From contig JBBQDN010000003.1 in the NCBI GenBank assembly GCA_038319685.1, forward strand, positions 1-64,000: a stretch of 64,000 bases of DNA, read 5' to 3'. Positions 62,627-64,000 of the stretch are shown here, piece after piece. This DNA comes from UBA6022 sp038319685. GTDB taxonomy: Bacteria > Patescibacteriota > Saccharimonadia > Saccharimonadales > Saccharimonadaceae. The first letter of the stretch is position 1. The number at the start of each line of letters is the position of its first letter. Below the pieces are notes generated by a model that was given only the letters and a program-made list of their open reading frames with translations, was not told where the DNA came from and searched no databases. A program made the position numbers and the translations under genes.

Positions 62627-64000
62627 GTGGACCACAAATTTCGGCTTGAAACACATTACCAACCAACCGGTGACCAGCCGAGTGCTATTAAGCAGCTTAT
62701 CGAAGGCCTCAATAACGGCGTCCGTGAACAGACACTACTTGGTGTGACCGGTTCGGGCAAGACATTTACGATGGCGAACATTATCCAGGATCGTCAAGTT
62801 CCGACGCTCGTCATGGCACATAATAAAACCCTTGCCGCACAACTTTTTTCTGAATTTAAGCAATTTTTCCCTGACAACGAAGTCCATTATTTCGTTAGTT
62901 ATTTTGATTATTACCAACCAGAAGCATATATGGCGAGTAGTGATACGTATATTGAAAAGGACAGCAAAATCAACGACGAGATTGATCGATTACGACATTC
63001 GGCGACTGCTGCGCTCCTCACGAGACGTGACACGATTATTGTTGCCAGTGTGAGTTGTATCTATGGTATTGGGTCACCTGACGATTATTCTGAAATGTCG
63101 ATTACGGTTAAAACAGGTGAAAGTAGACAGCAGGAAAAGTTCGTTCGTTTACTCACTGACATCCAGTACCAGCGTAACGATATTGATTTTCATCGCGGCA
63201 CATTCCGCGTCAAGGGTGATGTCGTCGATGTATTTCCAGCCGGAAGTGATGTCGCGTACCGCATTGAGTTTTTTGGTGACGAAGTTGATCGGATGACACG
63301 AATCGATCCTTTAACCGGTGAAATTCTGGGTGAGCCCAAAGAAACAACTATTTTTCCAAGTAGTCACTATGTAACGCCGAAACAAAAATTGGAACGTGCC
63401 ATTGAAAATATCAAGCGTGAGTTTGAAGAGCGTATGGAATGGTTTGAAAAAAACGATAAATTACTTGAAGCGCAACGACTAGGTCAACGAACAAAATACG
63501 ACATCGAGATGCTAGAGGAAACAGGTTTTGTTAAAGGCATTGAAAACTATAGCCGTTACCTGACGAATCGCGAACCCGGTGAACAGCCAGCGACACTGAT
63601 GGATTACTTCCCAGATGATTTCTTACTCCTGGTCGATGAAAGTCACCAGACGCTGCCGCAGGTGAGAGGTATGTTTAACGGCGACCGTGCACGCAAAGAA
63701 GTACTAGTTGATTATGGTTTTCGTTTGCCATCAGCACTTGATAACCGTCCGCTGACATTTACTGAATTTGATCGTCATATCAATAAAGCGATTTATGTTT
63801 CAGCAACACCCGGCGATTACGAACTGGCACATAGCCCGGCGCCCGCTCAGCAGATTATCCGTCCAACCGGACTACTTGATCCAGAAATATCAATTCGTCC
63901 CACCAAAGGTCAGATCGATGATTTGATTGCTGAAATTCGTGATCGGACCGCAAAAAATCAACGTGTTTTAGTGACGACACTCACGAAACGCATGGCCGAA
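62627..64000 (+). CDS. uvrB: Excinuclease ABC subunit B (partial, runs off window)
   Basis: The 458 visible codons begin VDHKFRLETHYQPTGDQPSA and give Walker A GVTGSGKTFTMAN, the damage-binding hairpin YFVSYFDYYQPEAY, and the helicase motif DDFLLLVDESHQTLPQVRGM, all strongly conserved in UvrB. The C-terminal helicase part lies beyond the window. GTG at 62627 is the start; TATACT at 62615-62620 lies exactly 6 nt upstream, a leaderless GTG start. Confidence 0.96.
   Translation, partial: MDHKFRLETHYQPTGDQPSAIKQLIEGLNNGVREQTLLGVTGSGKTFTMANIIQDRQVPTLVMAHNKTLAAQLFSEFKQFFPDNEVHYFVSYFDYYQPEAYMASSDTYIEKDSKINDEIDRLRHSATAALLTRRDTIIVASVSCIYGIGSPDDYSEMSITVKTGESRQQEKFVRLLTDIQYQRNDIDFHRGTFRVKGDVVDVFPAGSDVAYRIEFFGDEVDRMTRIDPLTGEILGEPKETTIFPSSHYVTPKQKLERAIENIKREFEERMEWFEKNDKLLEAQRLGQRTKYDIEMLEETGFVKGIENYSRYLTNREPGEQPATLMDYFPDDFLLLVDESHQTLPQVRGMFNGDRARKEVLVDYGFRLPSALDNRPLTFTEFDRHINKAIYVSATPGDYELAHSPAPAQQIIRPTGLLDPEISIRPTKGQIDDLIAEIRDRTAKNQRVLVTTLTKRMAE

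Overview
The window looks like a chromosomal segment of a Candidatus Saccharibacteria (TM7 / Patescibacteria) genome. This assignment is an inference from gene content, not from a 16S gene. The signs are compact, mostly co-directional gene packing, transketolase split into two adjacent genes, a cyo-type oxidase next to a type II NADH dehydrogenase, many small membrane proteins with no recognisable family, and a very regular promoter layout in which a TATAAT or TATACT hexamer lies only 6-10 nt before the start codon, so most transcripts should be leaderless.

Layout. 1-14 kb: the 5' end of an IS30-like transposase, then surface and accessory genes. These include a membrane-anchored lysozyme-like protein, a large secreted beta-helix protein, an HExxH membrane protein, Nudix and GNAT enzymes, tRNA-Phe, a MurF-like ligase, a Pro-rich membrane protein and a secreted propeller/SGNH-hydrolase gene split by an in-frame TAG. 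14-24 kb: translation core (leuS with two extra domains, bL32, nusB, Nudix, rnc, rpsP, khpA, trmD). It is interrupted by three minus-strand cassettes for tiny membrane proteins, each with a near-consensus sigma-70 promoter. 24-26 kb: DrrAB-like ABC exporter. 26-32 kb: a plastic region with a possible ATA-start NTF2-like gene, microproteins, a 41-bp palindromic promoter, a truncated IS3-type transposase beside a beheaded Nudix gene, a methyltransferase, a GC-rich orphan gene and tRNA-Gln. 32-40 kb: PAP2, RmuC, aquaporin-like channel and pheS-pnpox-pheT. 40-49 kb: cyoABCDE, NDH-2, FKBP, thioredoxin reductase and GDPD. 49-57 kb: ppa, RelA/SpoT and a sugar-phosphate block (gapA, rpiB, rpe, split transketolase, class II fba). 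57-64 kb: two PfkB kinases, a CDP-alcohol phosphatidyltransferase-like gene, a LOG-like protein and the start of uvrB.

How the genes fit together. The carbon genes give lower glycolysis plus the non-oxidative pentose phosphate branch. NDH-2 plus the bo-type oxidase could reoxidise NADH with oxygen. Surface, lytic and beta-helix proteins would suit life attached to another cell.

Most unusual items: a roughly 450-nt two-copy element whose stems differ in sequence but stay paired (22350-22806 and 49905-50318); a LeuRS carrying inserted ASCH and Nudix modules; the three microprotein cassettes, two of them with complementary 5' and 3' ends as in type I toxin mRNAs; and the uniform leaderless promoter grammar.
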